A program made the position numbers and the translations under genes. DNA of 64,000 nt from Tetrastigma voinierianum (taxonomy: Eukaryota; Streptophyta; Magnoliopsida; Vitales; Vitaceae). The notes below the pieces were generated by a model. The model was given only the letters and a program-made list of their open reading frames with translations, was not told where the DNA came from and ran no database searches. This document shows, piece by piece, positions 1-12,152 of the stretch (its first letter is position 1; every line of letters starts with the position of its first letter). The DNA lies in assembly GCA_016808115.1 (NCBI GenBank), contig JAEQBH010000650.1, forward strand, positions 124,001-188,000, given 5' to 3'.

Positions 1-148
1 TACAAGATAACAACAGTTGAAGTATGGGAAGATTTTAGTACCATAACGTTGGCTGAATTGATGACTTACAAGTCCATCAGTCTTGCTTGGATGAAAGGCT
101 AATTTAATTTATGAAATATCAGAATTGATAGATTGGATAGTGAATTTT

Positions 149-149
149 T

Positions 150-217
<68 letters not shown>

Positions 218-234
218 CGTGTGTGTGTGTGTGT
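149..234. repeat. (TA)n/(GT)n compound microsatellite
   Basis: A run of about 30 TA dinucleotides passes directly into a GT run interrupted once by a C. It is simple sequence with no coding content and is likely length-polymorphic. The flanks (1-148 and 235-590) are AT-rich and hold nothing else I recognise. Confidence 0.95.
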
Positions 235-597
235 TATTGTATTTATTGGAGTGGCCAATTTAATTATTAGGCTCAGTTAGAAAATAAATAAATAAATCAC
301 GGTCTTATGATTTACAAAACATTAGAACTTATCAATTATGAATTTTATTTTATCAAAAACCATACCATTCCTTTTCTTTTCAAATAACGAGTCAGTAAAA
401 AATCATTTTCCACAACAGAGAAGGATTAAAAAAAAGAAAAAAAAACTTTGAGCTTCAGCATACTTTAAAATTTCTTCTAAGTCTGTAGTTTATTTTTTCC
501 ATATGGTTTTCAAAATTGTAACTAAAACAGGGAAATAAATATAAGTCAAAGTTGATAACTATAATCTAACATGATGATGTGGCAAATCGGTGTAGTT

Positions 598-613
598 TAC
601 TATATATATATAA
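598..613 (+). promoter_or_regulatory. TATA-like promoter region of the 982-2138 gene
   Basis: The string actatatatatataag lies about 370 bases before the predicted ATG. It is followed by a CT-rich stretch (about 660-730) typical of a plant leader. The assignment is positional; simple TA sequence is common here, so the TATA call is weak. Confidence 0.35.
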
Positions 614-981
614 GTAACCTAACCATGCTCCATAGTTAAGAATCTTCAGACTCATTAACTTCTTTTCTGATACGAAATAACCAACTTTCCCGCTCTCTTC
701 CCTCTCATTTTCTCTCCTGCTATGCTATTCTCCACTTTCTTGGGAAAATTTCAGGCGATAATCATCATTTTCACCTGGACCCTTGACTTCTTGGGAGGTT
801 TCACTTGAAGCGCGATCATAAGTTGCAATCTAGAATCTGGTATTTTCTTACCAAAGTCCCTTGTATAGAGTTGTGATCTGCAATCTGGAGTCGATCAATA
901 TAATTCTTTCTTTCTTTTTTATTAATTGGTCTGAATGATAGTCAGAAGAGTAGCTGTTACTGTTTGATATTCCATGCTCCA

Positions 982-2138
982 ATGGCGATTCCACAAGCAA
1001 CTGCAAATAATATTCTTGGTGCTGTTGAAGTCTTTCTTAATGAGCCAGAAGCTTGGATCTGGTTCCGCTGCAAAAGTTGCCGCAGTTTCTTTGCTGATAA
1101 CGCCCTTTTTATTCGAGTAGCCTTTCTTTTCTGTTGTATACGTATTGTCTTTGTTTGGAAGCCAGAAAATAGCAGTAAAAGAAAATAGATAGGAAAATCT
1201 AAGAGGAAAAGTGGAAGGAAAATAAAAAATGAGTTTAAAACTCATTCTATTTGTTTTTCTTTGTTATCTAAGACTAAGAAATTTAAAAACAAACAAATTT
1301 TTGAGGAATTTTCATTATATTTGATTTTCTTTTTACATTTTACTTGGTATTTATTTTTCTTTCTCTAATACTTTTCAGATTCCAAACACAGTTAAAGTAT
1401 TTATGATTTTGGTGAGATTCACTTGACTCAATTAACTCATTTCTTTGGTATTCTTGCAGGATGTTTATCCATTTTCATTGAAGTTCACTCCCTGTTTGAT
1501 CAACCAACTAAGTAACGTTCCTCAGCTTTCTGTATGAGAATGATAACTGTTTTCTTGATATTGTTTTAATTATAAGATCTCTGATCTTCCAAACGTGCAG
1601 TGATATTTTTGTGAGGTCTAGACCGTACTCTTCTATTCCACATGGACCATATCGCTTCTTTCTTGGTGAAGGGGGTCTGGTGGATGGCATTTGCATCTAC
1701 TGTCGTACATGTGGAAACTGTCTTGGCTATGAAATTGTAAGGATTTTTTTTCTTTTTCTATAGGGAAAATTATTATAAAGATGATACAAAGAATATAAAA
1801 TACATTGTTTTGTATGGTTTTATAAAAAATAACTATGTTTCATGTATGGTAATATCTAAATACTATATTAATAAACTATAGATACTATCGTAATAAACAG
1901 TATTAAGTAGTATTTATAATTTATTAAAATGGTGCTTAATTATTATCATCATATTTGAAACACAACTATTTTCTATAAAATCTTATTGACCATGTATTTT
2001 GTATTTTTTGTGTAGCCCACCTGCATTGTTTTTCAAGTAAATGTGGGAAACACAGAGTTCCCTATTCAGGTGTTATTAAGAGTGATAATCTTGGCACGCT
2101 TTGATTACAGGTTTGGTCTAACAGCACTGTGTATGTAA
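982..2138 (+). CDS. Candidate 4-exon gene, possible Yippee/Mis18-like zinc-binding protein
   Basis: I read four exons: 982-1116, 1460-1512, 1601-1736 and 2016-2138, giving about 148 residues ending at TAA 2136-2138. The ATG sits in a good plant context (ccaATGGCG). Introns 1 and 3 have GT donors (1117, 1737) and AG acceptors (1459, 2015). Intron 2 ends in AG (1600), but keeping frame requires exon 2 to end at 1512 before TAACG; using the GT at 1512 shifts frame into an early stop. One lost G at this donor would explain it, so the gene may be damaged or the base misread. Residues 28-33 read FRCKSC; residues 94-106 read CIYCRTCGNCLGY. A CxxC pair followed by CxxCxxxLG[WY] resembles the Yippee/Mis18 fold, although the spacing between pairs (63) is longer than the usual 52 or so. 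The family call is inference; a pseudogene or an unrelated small protein remains possible. Confidence 0.4.
1781..2015. mobile_element. MITE-like inverted-repeat element in intron 3
   Basis: Bases 1781-1841 and the reverse complement of 1956-2015 align over about 60 bases at roughly 75-80 percent, bracketing about 115 bases of AT-rich DNA. The size, high AT content and terminal inverted repeats fit a non-autonomous DNA transposon. The superfamily is unclear because no target duplication can be defined. The right end coincides with the AG acceptor of intron 3 (2014-2015), so the element would supply the 3' splice site and polypyrimidine tract. Confidence 0.6.
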
Positions 2139-2168
2139 TGTCAGTCTGAGCAGATTAGTAATCATTCA

Positions 2169-2316
2169 TTGGTGCTGATGACGTCATGGGCATAGAGGCT
2201 GTATTTCCTCCTACAGTGATTTTCTCATCCCACATCAAGACTTCATTCTATTTTAAGTCAAGGCGGATTTTTACTGGTGCTGATGATGTCCAAGGCATAG
2301 GGGCTATATTTCCTAC
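2169..2316 (+). repeat. Short direct repeat pair downstream of the gene
   Basis: A segment of about 40 bases beginning ggtgctgatga (near 2170) recurs near 2275 with a few changes. Both copies contain a variant of ggcatagRggctRtatttcct. It could be 3' UTR or a small tandem duplication; no function is evident. Confidence 0.6.
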
Positions 2317-2319
2317 GCA

Positions 2320-5000
2320 CAGTTTTTCTTTAGATTTCCTTTTTTTTTGAGCTAGTTTTTCTTTAGATTTCTATTGAGCGAATTAAGTCAAATGATTGTT
2401 AATACGATCGTTGTGAATAATGAATATTGCTACTTGATGAAATATATAGTTCATACACTTGCCTCCTCAATATTTGTGCCCTATAAAGATTAAGATCAGT
2501 TTGTTTTTTTGGCTTTTTGGATTTTGCTAAAAGCAATTTTTTCTTTCTCATAATTCAGTATGTTTGCTTTTTAATTTTCTTTTTTTGACTTATTGCTAAA
2601 TTTTTTAAATTTTTGGTTGAGATGAAACCCAAAATATTTGGATTTTTTTTAATGTTTTTTCTATTAAAAAAAAACTATATGTTCCAAATATGAGAAAAAT
2701 CATATGCTATAATCCAGGTGAAACTCTAATGAATGGTTTTATGCCAATAAAATAAGTATATATATTTTTAAATTTTTTATCTAAAAAAATTTAGTATCTC
2801 AAAAATCTAGATAAAAATTAAAAGATTGATATTTTTGTAGAAAAAAACAAATAACTAAATACTTAATCTTATAAAGCACTATTCACAAACAAAATTCTAT
2901 TAAGCAAGTGATTAATTCATCAAAATTTCAAAAAACTTGCTTCTCACTAATTTACTAAATAAATGTTATTCTATCTAAGTTATTTGATAGATAATTTTCC
3001 CAAATAAGCATTATGCTTACTATCCATGTATATTTTCTCTTTCCAAGTTGTTTGTTTTTGATTTTAAGTAAGTTTTACTTATTTGACATTTGAATATATA
3101 TATATATATATATATATATTAACTGTGATATTTAAATTTGTTGATTTCTATTCTTGATGTTGACACAAATGATATGAGAGAGAATTTTTATTTTGATATG
3201 ATTTGATCAATCAACCAAAATTTTGATATTTTATCTTGATATGATTTGAATCAACCAAAAATTTGATATTTATAATTACTCCACATTCTCTAATCAAACT
3301 ATAAGAGGATTTACCATTCCATATATTTTGCCATATTGTGACTGAATCCTTTTTAAATTTGTGTTTTCCTTTTTACTTCTCTATGATCTTTAACCTAGGT
3401 GTTCATGCTTCACACTTCGAAATAGCAAATGAACTCTTCATAAATGTGTTTTTATATTGACAGTCTAAAGAAAAACACAAAACAGAAATGCACTACATCA
3501 ATGAGTCAAACCTAAAAATTACAACATAAGAAAAGAGATTCAGTGTATTTTATTTTCTAAAGAAAGAAAAAACTTAATGCGGAATATAACTTTTATTTAG
3601 TTGAATGTTGGATTAGGCTTAATATTATTAAGTACTAGATTGTTTTTTTTTAATTTGTATTTGTATTAAGTATTAAGTTGTTTGTTTTTTATGCTTAACA
3701 TCAATATCTTAAATATAATAAGATAAATAATTTAAGTCCGTACTTGTTTGTATAACAAAGATATAACTTTATTATTATGATAAAATGAAATCTAATTGTA
3801 TAATATATGTATAACATGTTAATATATTTACAAAAAAAAATTAAATGTTAAAATTATTATGAAAAATAATTTAATATTATTATCTTACAAAAAATAATTA
3901 TTTTATTTATTTTATTTCATTAAAATAGAATAAATAAAATTAATAATTTAAAAATAATATAGATTGATGAAACCAAAATGAAATATTCCATGTTTAAAAG
4001 TACTTTGAAATATTCCGTGTAAATTTTTAAAAGATTTATATTACTACCTTTCAATATTTTTATTAATAAAGGATAAAGGGGAAAAAAGACTAGGTATTTT
4101 AAAAGCTGATTTGGGAAATCAAAGAAGGAACGGAAGCTAATATATGGAATTCATGAAGGACGTAGTTATGAAAAAAAAAAAAAAAGGTTTTCAGGACTAG
4201 AGAATGAGACTAGAGAGTTGTAGAAAAGATAAAACACAAAATAAATGCTAAACAAGTTATTTCAATAAAAAGGAGGCATTAAAGTGATTTTGATACTAGT
4301 AGGAAATCAATGATGATTTTTCCTTTTTTAATTACCCTTTCCAAATTTTGATAAAATTCAAGGCATATGAATGTAAACATTTGACGCATGCCCTTTTTTG
4401 AACCAATTTTGACATTAGAATGTGTATTATCAAAATTTTGATACACCTCTAAAGAAGCCAAGCCATAATTTCCTTCATCTATTATTATGGTCAATATCAT
4501 TTTGATATAATTTTAATACCTAAAAACCTTGTTATTGAAATTTCAATACCCATATTAGTAAGAAACTATAATTACTAGTTTTTTTACCATTGAAAATTTT
4601 AACACAATGTGGATATTAATAAGAAGCATAGAAAAAGGAAAAATATCATCCCCTTCACAAATTCAATCTCCAAGGAAAATGAAGAGTCAATGACACCTGA
4701 ACCAGATAGTAAATCCAATATGGCAATATGTAGAGCAATTATCCAAGGTCCACTAACAACTAGATTGGTACTAAATGATTCCAACAGCTATTAAAGCTAC
4801 AATAAAAAATTGAAGCATTTTTCTTTTCATATTTGGAAATCTCTTTTTGTCCTATGTTTACAATTGAATGGCTTAGCTAATACCATATTAGTATCCTCTT
4901 TTTTAAAAGATTTTCCACTAAACATGTATATGTATCACATTAATTTTAATTAATGAGTAGGAAACCTTTTGTTTCAAATTATTTCTAAAGTTTTTATTCT
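2320..5000. other. AT-rich intergenic DNA without recognisable genes
   Basis: Long A and T runs, a TA microsatellite at 3095-3119 and a 40-base imperfect tandem pair at 3189-3271 are present. ORFs on both strands around 4279-4794 are short and show no domain I recognise. Two overlapping opposite ORFs at 4599-4794 probably reflect low stop density only. Confidence 0.6.
3640..3712. mobile_element. Fragment related to the Tourist-like MITE at 29351
   Basis: The sequence gtattaagtattaagttg followed by tttgttttt, with neighbouring taagtact, matches the left arm of the MITE near 29418-29446. Only one arm is visible, so this is a truncated or diverged relative. Confidence 0.45.
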
Positions 5001-5004
5001 TTAT

Positions 5005-5019
5005 GGTATCAAAGCCTGG
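5005..5019 (+). other. tRNA-Met primer-binding-site-like motif
   Basis: tggtatcaaagcc resembles the initiator-tRNA-Met priming site (TGGTATCAGAGCC) used by many plant copia and gypsy elements. It suggests an LTR ended just to the left, but no matching LTR pair or coding region is visible nearby. Confidence 0.3.
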
Positions 5020-5199
5020 CTAATAATTCCAACAATTTCACATTCAAGCCCTCACTTAATATTCAAGCGATGGCGATTAACTAATAAGATGCAAATATCT
5101 GATTATAAACTAATATGAAACATGGGTATAAAACAATGTACAAAATAATAAGTCAAGGTAGAAACAAATTAAATTATATCAAATTAAAAAGTATAAGCT

Positions 5200-6816
5200 T
5201 GTTATATACACAATTTACATAGGCTTTGATTAGTTGATAGCTGGAAATGTACCATTTTTAAATTTTACGATTCATTTCTCCGCACAAAACTTTATGTACA
5301 AGGATTTGATGGTGATTAATATTATTTTAGTAAATATAGTTGAATGAACTCGAAGAATCCTATAGTATTTAGCCTGACAAATGTATTCTTATTTTTTTTT
5401 AGATAGCAGTGGGTGTATGTATAAATGTCATTTTAGTATGGTTAACAATATAGCCTAAACGAATTGGATCTGTATAGTGCATATTCCATGTATTCACCAG
5501 GAGCTTACGGGTCCATGGGTGTTGAGTAGTCTTTCTCACTAACAGTATTAATATAAATGGGGAGTCATGGAAATCCCCATGTAAAGGGAGCATCAAAAGG
5601 GAGTGAAATTATGAATACCCACAAGCACAATATTTATTTCATCGAATGTGAAACTCCCAGAAAAATGACTGAAACGTGGGTTGGTAAGCAGTATGATGAT
5701 ATGTGGTTAATAGGGAAGGGAGCTCTTCTTTGACCCTCGTTGGATCGGTTTCATGGACATATCTTACAGAGGCCTTGAAAGGCAAAGGCTTATTCTATTA
5801 TTTATTGTGACCCCGGCCCGACAGGCAGGGAGGTGGTCGTAGAGGTACCTGCCCAGCTTTTCTCTGCGATCCAGTGCTTGGTTTAAGGGTCAAGCCTTAC
5901 ATGTGAGTACCCATCATCAGATTCATTAAATATTTACTTCCCGATTGATCAGATGTGCGTTAGGTGGGAGAAGAACATGCGCGAGAAGCCTATGTTTGCG
6001 CTGTCGCGTAGTGCACGATCGCATAAGTGTTGCCGGCTTTGGCCGGCGCTCACTTTTGGCCTCAATCGTGATTGTCGCTGGTTCGGTTCTCCCCGTTCAT
6101 ACACCCCAGCCAAACTCGGGAAATTTCGACCTTTCATTGAAATAAATGGAACGCTGCTCCATTGACTGTTTAACTTCCGATGGACGCACGCCGGCACGAT
6201 AACGTGTCTCACGGCGAGGCATCACCACGAGTGTGGTTCGGTCGTGTTAACTGTCTCAGTTTGTCGTCCCGATGACACCATGATCGTAGATCTAGCGTCC
6301 GTTAGGCGAAAATCGACGTTAAGGGGAATTCTCTTGATAAAAATAGCTCTCACCTCAGGTGAACTCCATGAAAATTTGGAGACAGCCGCGGCCCGAGACA
6401 GATGGTCTTGCCCTCGGTGGTGAGGCTTTTACAGAAATTGTTGTTCCCACAATTGCGGAGAGCGAACACATTTTTGTCAACTCTAACAGACCAAAACAAT
6501 GTATCGGGCTTATTGGTGGTGGAATTAAACTGAGTCATTGTCAGTTAAAGACTGCACCTCAAAGATTTTCAAAGCAATCAGACTTTATCCGAACGCTTCC
6601 ATCGTGAGGTGGTGAAACCTCAGTTCCCACAGGTTGGGTCATAATATTAGCGGTGCCGACTCAAACGGGTTGACCCTCAGTGATTGACGCTGAGATTGTT
6701 TAACCATTACCACACTACCTTTGAAACCCGATATGTTTGGCAGTATCGTAGAGATTCCCAATCAGGTGATAATAAACATATAAAGGTCTCGCTATCGGTG
6801 AAATTGGATCAAAACA
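5200..6816 (+). mobile_element. Probable Ty3/gypsy LTR remnant (undefined left end)
   Basis: From about 5.6 kb the composition becomes GC-richer and the sequence leads without a gap into a gypsy-type primer-binding motif at 6817. This is what a decayed 5' LTR followed by its leader should look like. No second LTR was found, so it may be a solo or truncated LTR. An 82-codon ORF (6359-6607) lies inside and has no recognised domain. Confidence 0.4.
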
Positions 6817-6836
6817 TTTGACGGCGTCTGTGGGGA
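6817..6836 (+). other. Gypsy-type primer-binding site remnant
   Basis: ttgacggcgtctgtgggg closely matches the TTGGCGCCGTCTGTGGGG motif that follows the 5' LTR of many plant Ty3/gypsy elements, with bases lost in the middle. The next 100 bases (gaagcctcccgccaag and onwards) look like the usual leader. The match breaks at about 6945, where the duplicated unit begins. Confidence 0.6.
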
Positions 6837-6947
6837 GGTGGAAGCCTCCCGCCAAGCATTACCACATTGTCCAGGCTGGACCTTCCCGGCGAAATCAGGT
6901 ATTTGAGCATCACCATCCTACTTGCACAGGCTCGAACAAGGTACATG

Positions 6948-7135
6948 ACCATGACGATTTGTCTTCATCTGGTTCGTCAACTCCGACAACGTCACCGGTG
7001 GTTCTTGGACCACACCACCCAGTATTTGTTGTTATGGCAGCATCTGTATGTTCACTAGTCCATCCCAATCTTTGCCCTCTCCACTTGGTACTTTGGGTAT
7101 GGGGCGCGACCTCCTCTCACCAGAGCACAGGGAGT
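6948..7135 (-). pseudogene. Broken copy of the ORF at 38391-38573
   Basis: On the minus strand this is the duplicate of the 60-codon frame at 38391-38573, but several indels destroy the frame. The plus-strand ORF that overlaps it (6818-7264) is antisense to this sequence and starts inside a primer-binding-site remnant, so I do not treat it as a gene. Confidence 0.45.
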
Positions 7136-7524
7136 AATCTATTGAGTACTCCATATTCATGTATGTACCACCAATGCCTGATATGTTTGGTTTCTTTCAC
7201 ATACTTCCGTGTGCCCATTTTACTCTCAAATGAATACTGCTTGCAAGAAACAAACTGCCGTTAAATTTAAAAAGCCATGTTTCGATGGATCAAGAGTAAA
7301 ACTTTAACAAGCAGAGGCTCATCATTTGGTGGGGAGATTGTATTAAAATACTGAGATTAATGAATACTGCTTCATTGCCTTGAAAGCGTGCTCAAGATCA
7401 GCATTACAGCAAATTACCCTCTAATGGGTAACTTTCTGGACACCAAACATTCTTTTATTATACCTAGCACTTTACTATGATTGCTTCTTTAAAAACATCA
7501 CATTGGCTCAGACAATTGGTACAA

Positions 7525-7622
7525 ATGCAAGTGGACAGGGCGGTTGATCGGATGTCAGCATTGATAGGGGCCTTACCATCCTCCGACAGTTTTGTTCTAA
7601 CTCTAGTTATTTCTGGTGAATT
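7525..7622 (+). pseudogene. Short ORF segment conserved in both duplication copies
   Basis: Thirty-three codons starting MQVDRAVDRMSALIGALPSS are identical in protein to those at 39022, with at least one synonymous change (ggttgat against ggtcgat). After this point the copies diverge because copy 1 contains extra DNA from 7623. No family is recognised. It could be an exon fragment of a host gene caught in the duplicated unit. Confidence 0.3.
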
Positions 7623-8569
7623 CATGGTTCAAAAAAATCGGCGAGTCGTCTGACTCGATAGGTTATGTATCTAGTTGTTGGCCAGAATGAATCACGAGAC
7701 AAGGCTTAATGATGAATGGTATAAACCGATATATATCAAATCATCACCGACCAGCATTCATGGGTTTGACAAGATCAAATAGGTAAAAATACATTTCTCA
7801 CATATCGTCTTTTGATTATGGAACAGAATCATCAAAAATAGATAATAAGCTTACAGTAAAATTCTTAAGACACGAGAACAAATCAGGATTTCAAACTACT
7901 AAATAACTAAAAAAATGCCATTAACAGAGAGAATTCTATAAATGTTGAAAAGCCAAAAAAAGCAGTAGTCTAAAGCGGTGGACATAAACACACAATCAAA
8001 TAAATCTTTCGTGAATGAGGAGATTCCTGCAAACTTGAATCTAAAGCGGAATTTTAATCCAAACAGCCAGAGAAGGGAAAATAAAACAAACTCACTAATA
8101 GTGAGCTTACAGAGATCTATCAAAGGGGCGATTGATAAAATTTTCTCCTCTATAAACTCCCACCAGTCTAATATGGAACATCTTAAAAATTTGGAGTTAT
8201 GTTATCTTAAATTGAATAAATTACTTTGACAAAGGGATGTTTGAGCAAGGCTATGAAGCAGAGACAGAGAAACAATGAAGTGAAAATAAGGGAAAATGTT
8301 TTTCAGCGGAATGGGAAAATGTTTTATTAAAGCCAAATCAATGTATTTACAAAATGTTGGTTTAAAGACATATTGTTTATGTTTAATCAAACATATTATT
8401 ATAATTTTCTTTTTTGAATGTATCATTGTTTATGTGTTTAATCAAACATATTAATTTATATCTTTTTCCTTTTGGATATTACATATTATTTATATGTTAT
8501 GCTCAATTAAGTAATAGGATGAATAAAACATATTATTAAATCAGTTCATGTTTTATTTACTATATCTTA

Positions 8570-9060
8570 TTAATTTTTATTTAATCTCATATAAAGAAAA
8601 TGAGCTATCCTTTCAAAAAAAAGTGAGTGAACATTTAATCTTTAAAAAAAAAGTATAATAAAAAAATAATTTAGTGTATGAATGAAATAATTTTTTGAAT
8701 ATTTGGGAAAAATATTTTATTATATTATTTTCTCCATTTTTATTTAACCATATAAAGAAAAGAGTAATTATCTTTTAAAAATAAAAGTGAGTCAAACATT
8801 TAATATTTAAAATATATATATATATATATGACAGAAAATAATTTAATTTTTATGGGGAGGAGGAGGAGGGAGGAGGGAGAGGAGGGAAGGAAAAAACGAA
8901 TAATCTTTGAATATTTGAAATTAGTTTATTAAATATTTTTAGTATCATATATATATATATATATCATATTTTATTATTTCATTTAAACATATAAAAAGAA
9001 GAAATTATCTTTTAAAAGTAGAAAACAATTTTTTTTAGTGTATTATAATAGAAAAACCAT
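8570..9060 (+). repeat. Diverged AT-rich tandem repeat, about three units
   Basis: The core 'tttaac(c)atataaagaaaa...tatcttttaaaa' occurs near 8580, 8742 and 8981, followed in the first two units by aaagtgagt and aacatttaat. Spacing is 160-240 bases because of TA expansions. No coding potential. Confidence 0.6.
8854..8898 (+). repeat. GGA-rich purine tract
   Basis: About 45 bases of uninterrupted purines made of GGAGGA-type steps sit inside otherwise extremely AT-rich DNA. This is a low-complexity tract with G-run potential; no function is shown. Confidence 0.8.
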
Positions 9061-9892
9061 TTGTATTATAATATAAATTTACTAAATCATAATAGTTAAT
9101 TTAATTTAATTTATTAAATGACAAATGTTGTGCTCCAGGTCATTTAAGGTGATATTGATCCCATGTCATTTGTTAAAAATTTGCCATGTTTGAAATAAAA
9201 AATAATTTCTTTCATCAACATTGTCATAAATTACTTTTATTTAATGCTTTTTATCACTATTTAAATGATATTAAATATAAAAATTTGTTTTATTAAATTT
9301 TTAGCTGCTTAGTAATAAAATGGTTTATGTCGTTTACAATTACTCATTTATATATTTTTTGTTTTACAGATTATCTTCATTTTGTTTATCCAATTGAGTA
9401 CCAGATGGTACATCGCGATCAATCCTCTGCGATTATCCAGTCGGTCATGATATTCAAACGGAGTAAATTGAATTAAAGTAGCATGATTGATATATTTCAC
9501 TCTCCACCTTTTAACAGTTCCTTAAACCAAATTCTAATTTTCTTGAATGCTGGAATGATTAATTAAGTTTAATTAAGGTGCCAGTTGATAGAAAATAAAC
9601 CAGTCATAGAAGATGAGAATTTTGAGAATTAGAAAACTCTCTTTTTCATTCTACCACCTCGCCTTTTTTGGTAACTACACGAACTACATTTTAACTTATT
9701 AAAATTAAACAAAATATGATTACATATAGAAACCTTTTTAAAAATAAAAAATATTAAATATCATTTATAAAATATAAAATTTAAATAAAATAACATATTA
9801 TGATTTAAAAACTAAATATAATTCATAGTTGAAGTTTCTAAATCAAATTCAAATTCCAACATAATGTTTTCATATTCTGTGGATACTAATGA

Positions 9893-10619
9893 TTCAACCA
9901 ATGATCAAATATGGAAATAAATACAGGATATATCGGTAATTAAGTTTTTGCAGAAAGCTCTATCATAAAATATCGGTGGATATATTTACAAAAATATGGA
10001 TTAGATTAAATTTTTTACATAACATTATATAGTGATGATAAATGAGTTTAATCTTGAAATTAAAATTGAGATTTAAAATCAAAAATGGATTAAGTAATTA
10101 TTAAAAATTAAATATCATTTATATTTAATATATATTATTGATATTGTGTATTTAAAGGAGTATTTATTTATTTGTTTTAGTTAGTATTATAAATATTGTA
10201 CTTGAATAATGTGAGATTTAAAATATTATATATTATCTAATTTTAAATTTTAAATGATATTCCATTTTATTTCTTTTCTTTTTCAAATTAATATTTGATT
10301 TAAAAATATTATAAGTTATAGCATTAAAAAATAAAAATAAAATAAATATTATAATAAGATGGTGATGAGGATTATGGTAATAAATAATAAGATAATACCC
10401 ATAATAATGAATGTAATTAATGGTTTCATTGGTGTAGAGGTGGTATACAGACATTTTAGTTGATTCAAGCTATTTTAAACATTTTTTTTAGATTTTGAAA
10501 CCAAAACAAAGGAAAAATTGTTTATAATCGAAATTTTGATGGAAATATCTTGTCGATCTCACAATAATTGAGAATTTCATAAAAATATTTGAGTTGAGAA
10601 ATTTGAAATTTTGTTTCCG
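9893..10619. other. Copy 1 segment missing from copy 2
   Basis: Copy 1 has about 727 bases of AT-rich DNA here that copy 2 lacks; the junction in copy 2 (near 39553) lies at the shared short string gatYcaac. Microhomology favours a deletion in copy 2. No gene is visible inside. Confidence 0.55.
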
Positions 10620-11720
10620 GATCAACTCACTTCTTTTCTTGGTACTTCTTAACACAAAAAGGGAGCATAAATTGATTGAAGGAAAATACTGATATTGGGA
10701 GAATAAAGTCAATAATTTATTGAATCATAATAAAATTACTTTCGAAGAATTATGTTTGTATGAACTGAGGGGGAATAATTTGAAAAATGAAAAGTTGACC
10801 ATCTCGGTACCGGTTAATGGCCATTATGAGGAAACAATTCCTATGATGGTGCACCAAAACAGTAAGAAGTAGTCCCCATCTTGCCGGAGGTGCGCCTCAA
10901 TGTCTAGGCTGGCAAATTCAATAAAAATTATTTGTCAATGCGGATAATCAACACGTGTTACTTATGTATTGAGGGATGCAATCCTACTATTTGAAGGGTA
11001 TAGGAACAAACCCTAACCTATCATATAGATTTGTAACCGATAGAGCAGAGGAGGTACACGATCGTGAGTTTTGGGCATATTTAGTTTTTTTTTTTTAATT
11101 ATTAAAATAGTTTAAAAATAAAAATAATGTTAAAACTAATATATGAGTAGTAATGCCGTAATTAATAACTGTGACATTAACTTAAAAATTTTTCAAAACA
11201 TTTATAATGTTACGGTTAATACTTCACGATATTAACTGTTTTTTCATTGCTTAGTGCTTGATGACTACGGTGTTACAATTCACGCAATAGTTTTAATATT
11301 ATTTTTCTTTCCAAACTATTTTAATAATTTTTTTTTAAAACATAAATATGTCCAATGCTCTACTATCGTGATATTTGGAGGAAGGTTGGGAAGGGGAGAT
11401 TTTGGAGACTAGGATTTCAAAGGGGGTGAAACATTATAAAATAGTCGTTAACACATTATCTATATCACAAATGCCAACCACAATGCTTAAATATGCATTA
11501 GGCATTCATAATACATGACTTCAAGTTCATATTGGCAAAAAATGTGTTCATTCATTTTGAAACTTTGGATATCGATGTTCAACTTGATTGTATGGAAAAC
11601 CAAAATCCTGCACATCAATCCCATCTATAGCCATGTCATTGGCATCCTCGTTATCTACAAAAATAATATCAAGTACATATCAATAATAAATTACTTTTGA
11701 AGAAAAAATAGCAATTACCA

Positions 11721-11748
11721 ATTATTGAAATTTTATAATTTCAATAAT
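11721..11748. repeat. Perfect 12-bp hairpin, conserved in both copies
   Basis: attattgaaatt and its exact complement flank a 4-base loop ttat. The identical hairpin is at 59411-59438 in copy 2. It may be the terminus or core of an old small element; no terminator or RNA role can be argued. Confidence 0.6.
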
Positions 11749-11868
11749 AATATCAAGTACATATCAATATTACTCCTAATATCACTATTCATATATACAC
11801 GAATTTTGCATTCTTTGAACAAACACCAAAAAACATTTTTCTTCAAGACAAGGTTATTAGAGTGGTGC

Positions 11869-12095
11869 TAGAGCGGAGAATATGGGTCGAGTCAGATGGG
11901 CTGGCCCAAATTGACCTAATATTTTGGAGGCCTGGGCCGTGAAATTGCTTAACTTCAGATAAAATCAGGGCTGTGGCCACTTAGAGTGTACTTGACCATC
12001 TAGGTTAGTCTTGCCTTGACTTAGATTGGCCAATTTTTTTTTTTAAAAAGATTTTTTTGTTATTATTATTTTTAAAATGACATATATATATATAT

Positions 12096-12152
<57 letters not shown>

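Larger units (their letters stand above)
7623..9467. other. Segment present only in duplication copy 1
   Basis: Copy 2 passes directly from ggtgaatt to the homologue of the sequence after 9467. In copy 1 the extra DNA is flanked by tgaatt on both sides. This could be a target duplication of an insertion without obvious terminal repeats, or microhomology at a deletion in copy 2. It contains an 83-codon ORF (7978-8229, lysine/asparagine-rich, unrecognised) and AT-rich diverged tandem repeats. Confidence 0.55.

Noticed and set aside
922..1245. 107-codon minus ORF over the first exon of the candidate gene
   Set aside because: The plus-strand reading explains splice sites and the cysteine pattern; the minus frame has none of these.
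6359..6607. 82-codon plus ORF with a GGEAFTEIVVPT segment
   Set aside because: It lies in LTR-like sequence, no family is recognised, and there is no second copy to test conservation.
6818..7264. 148-codon plus ORF
   Set aside because: It begins inside a primer-binding-site remnant and runs antisense to the gene-like fragment better preserved at 38391-38573.
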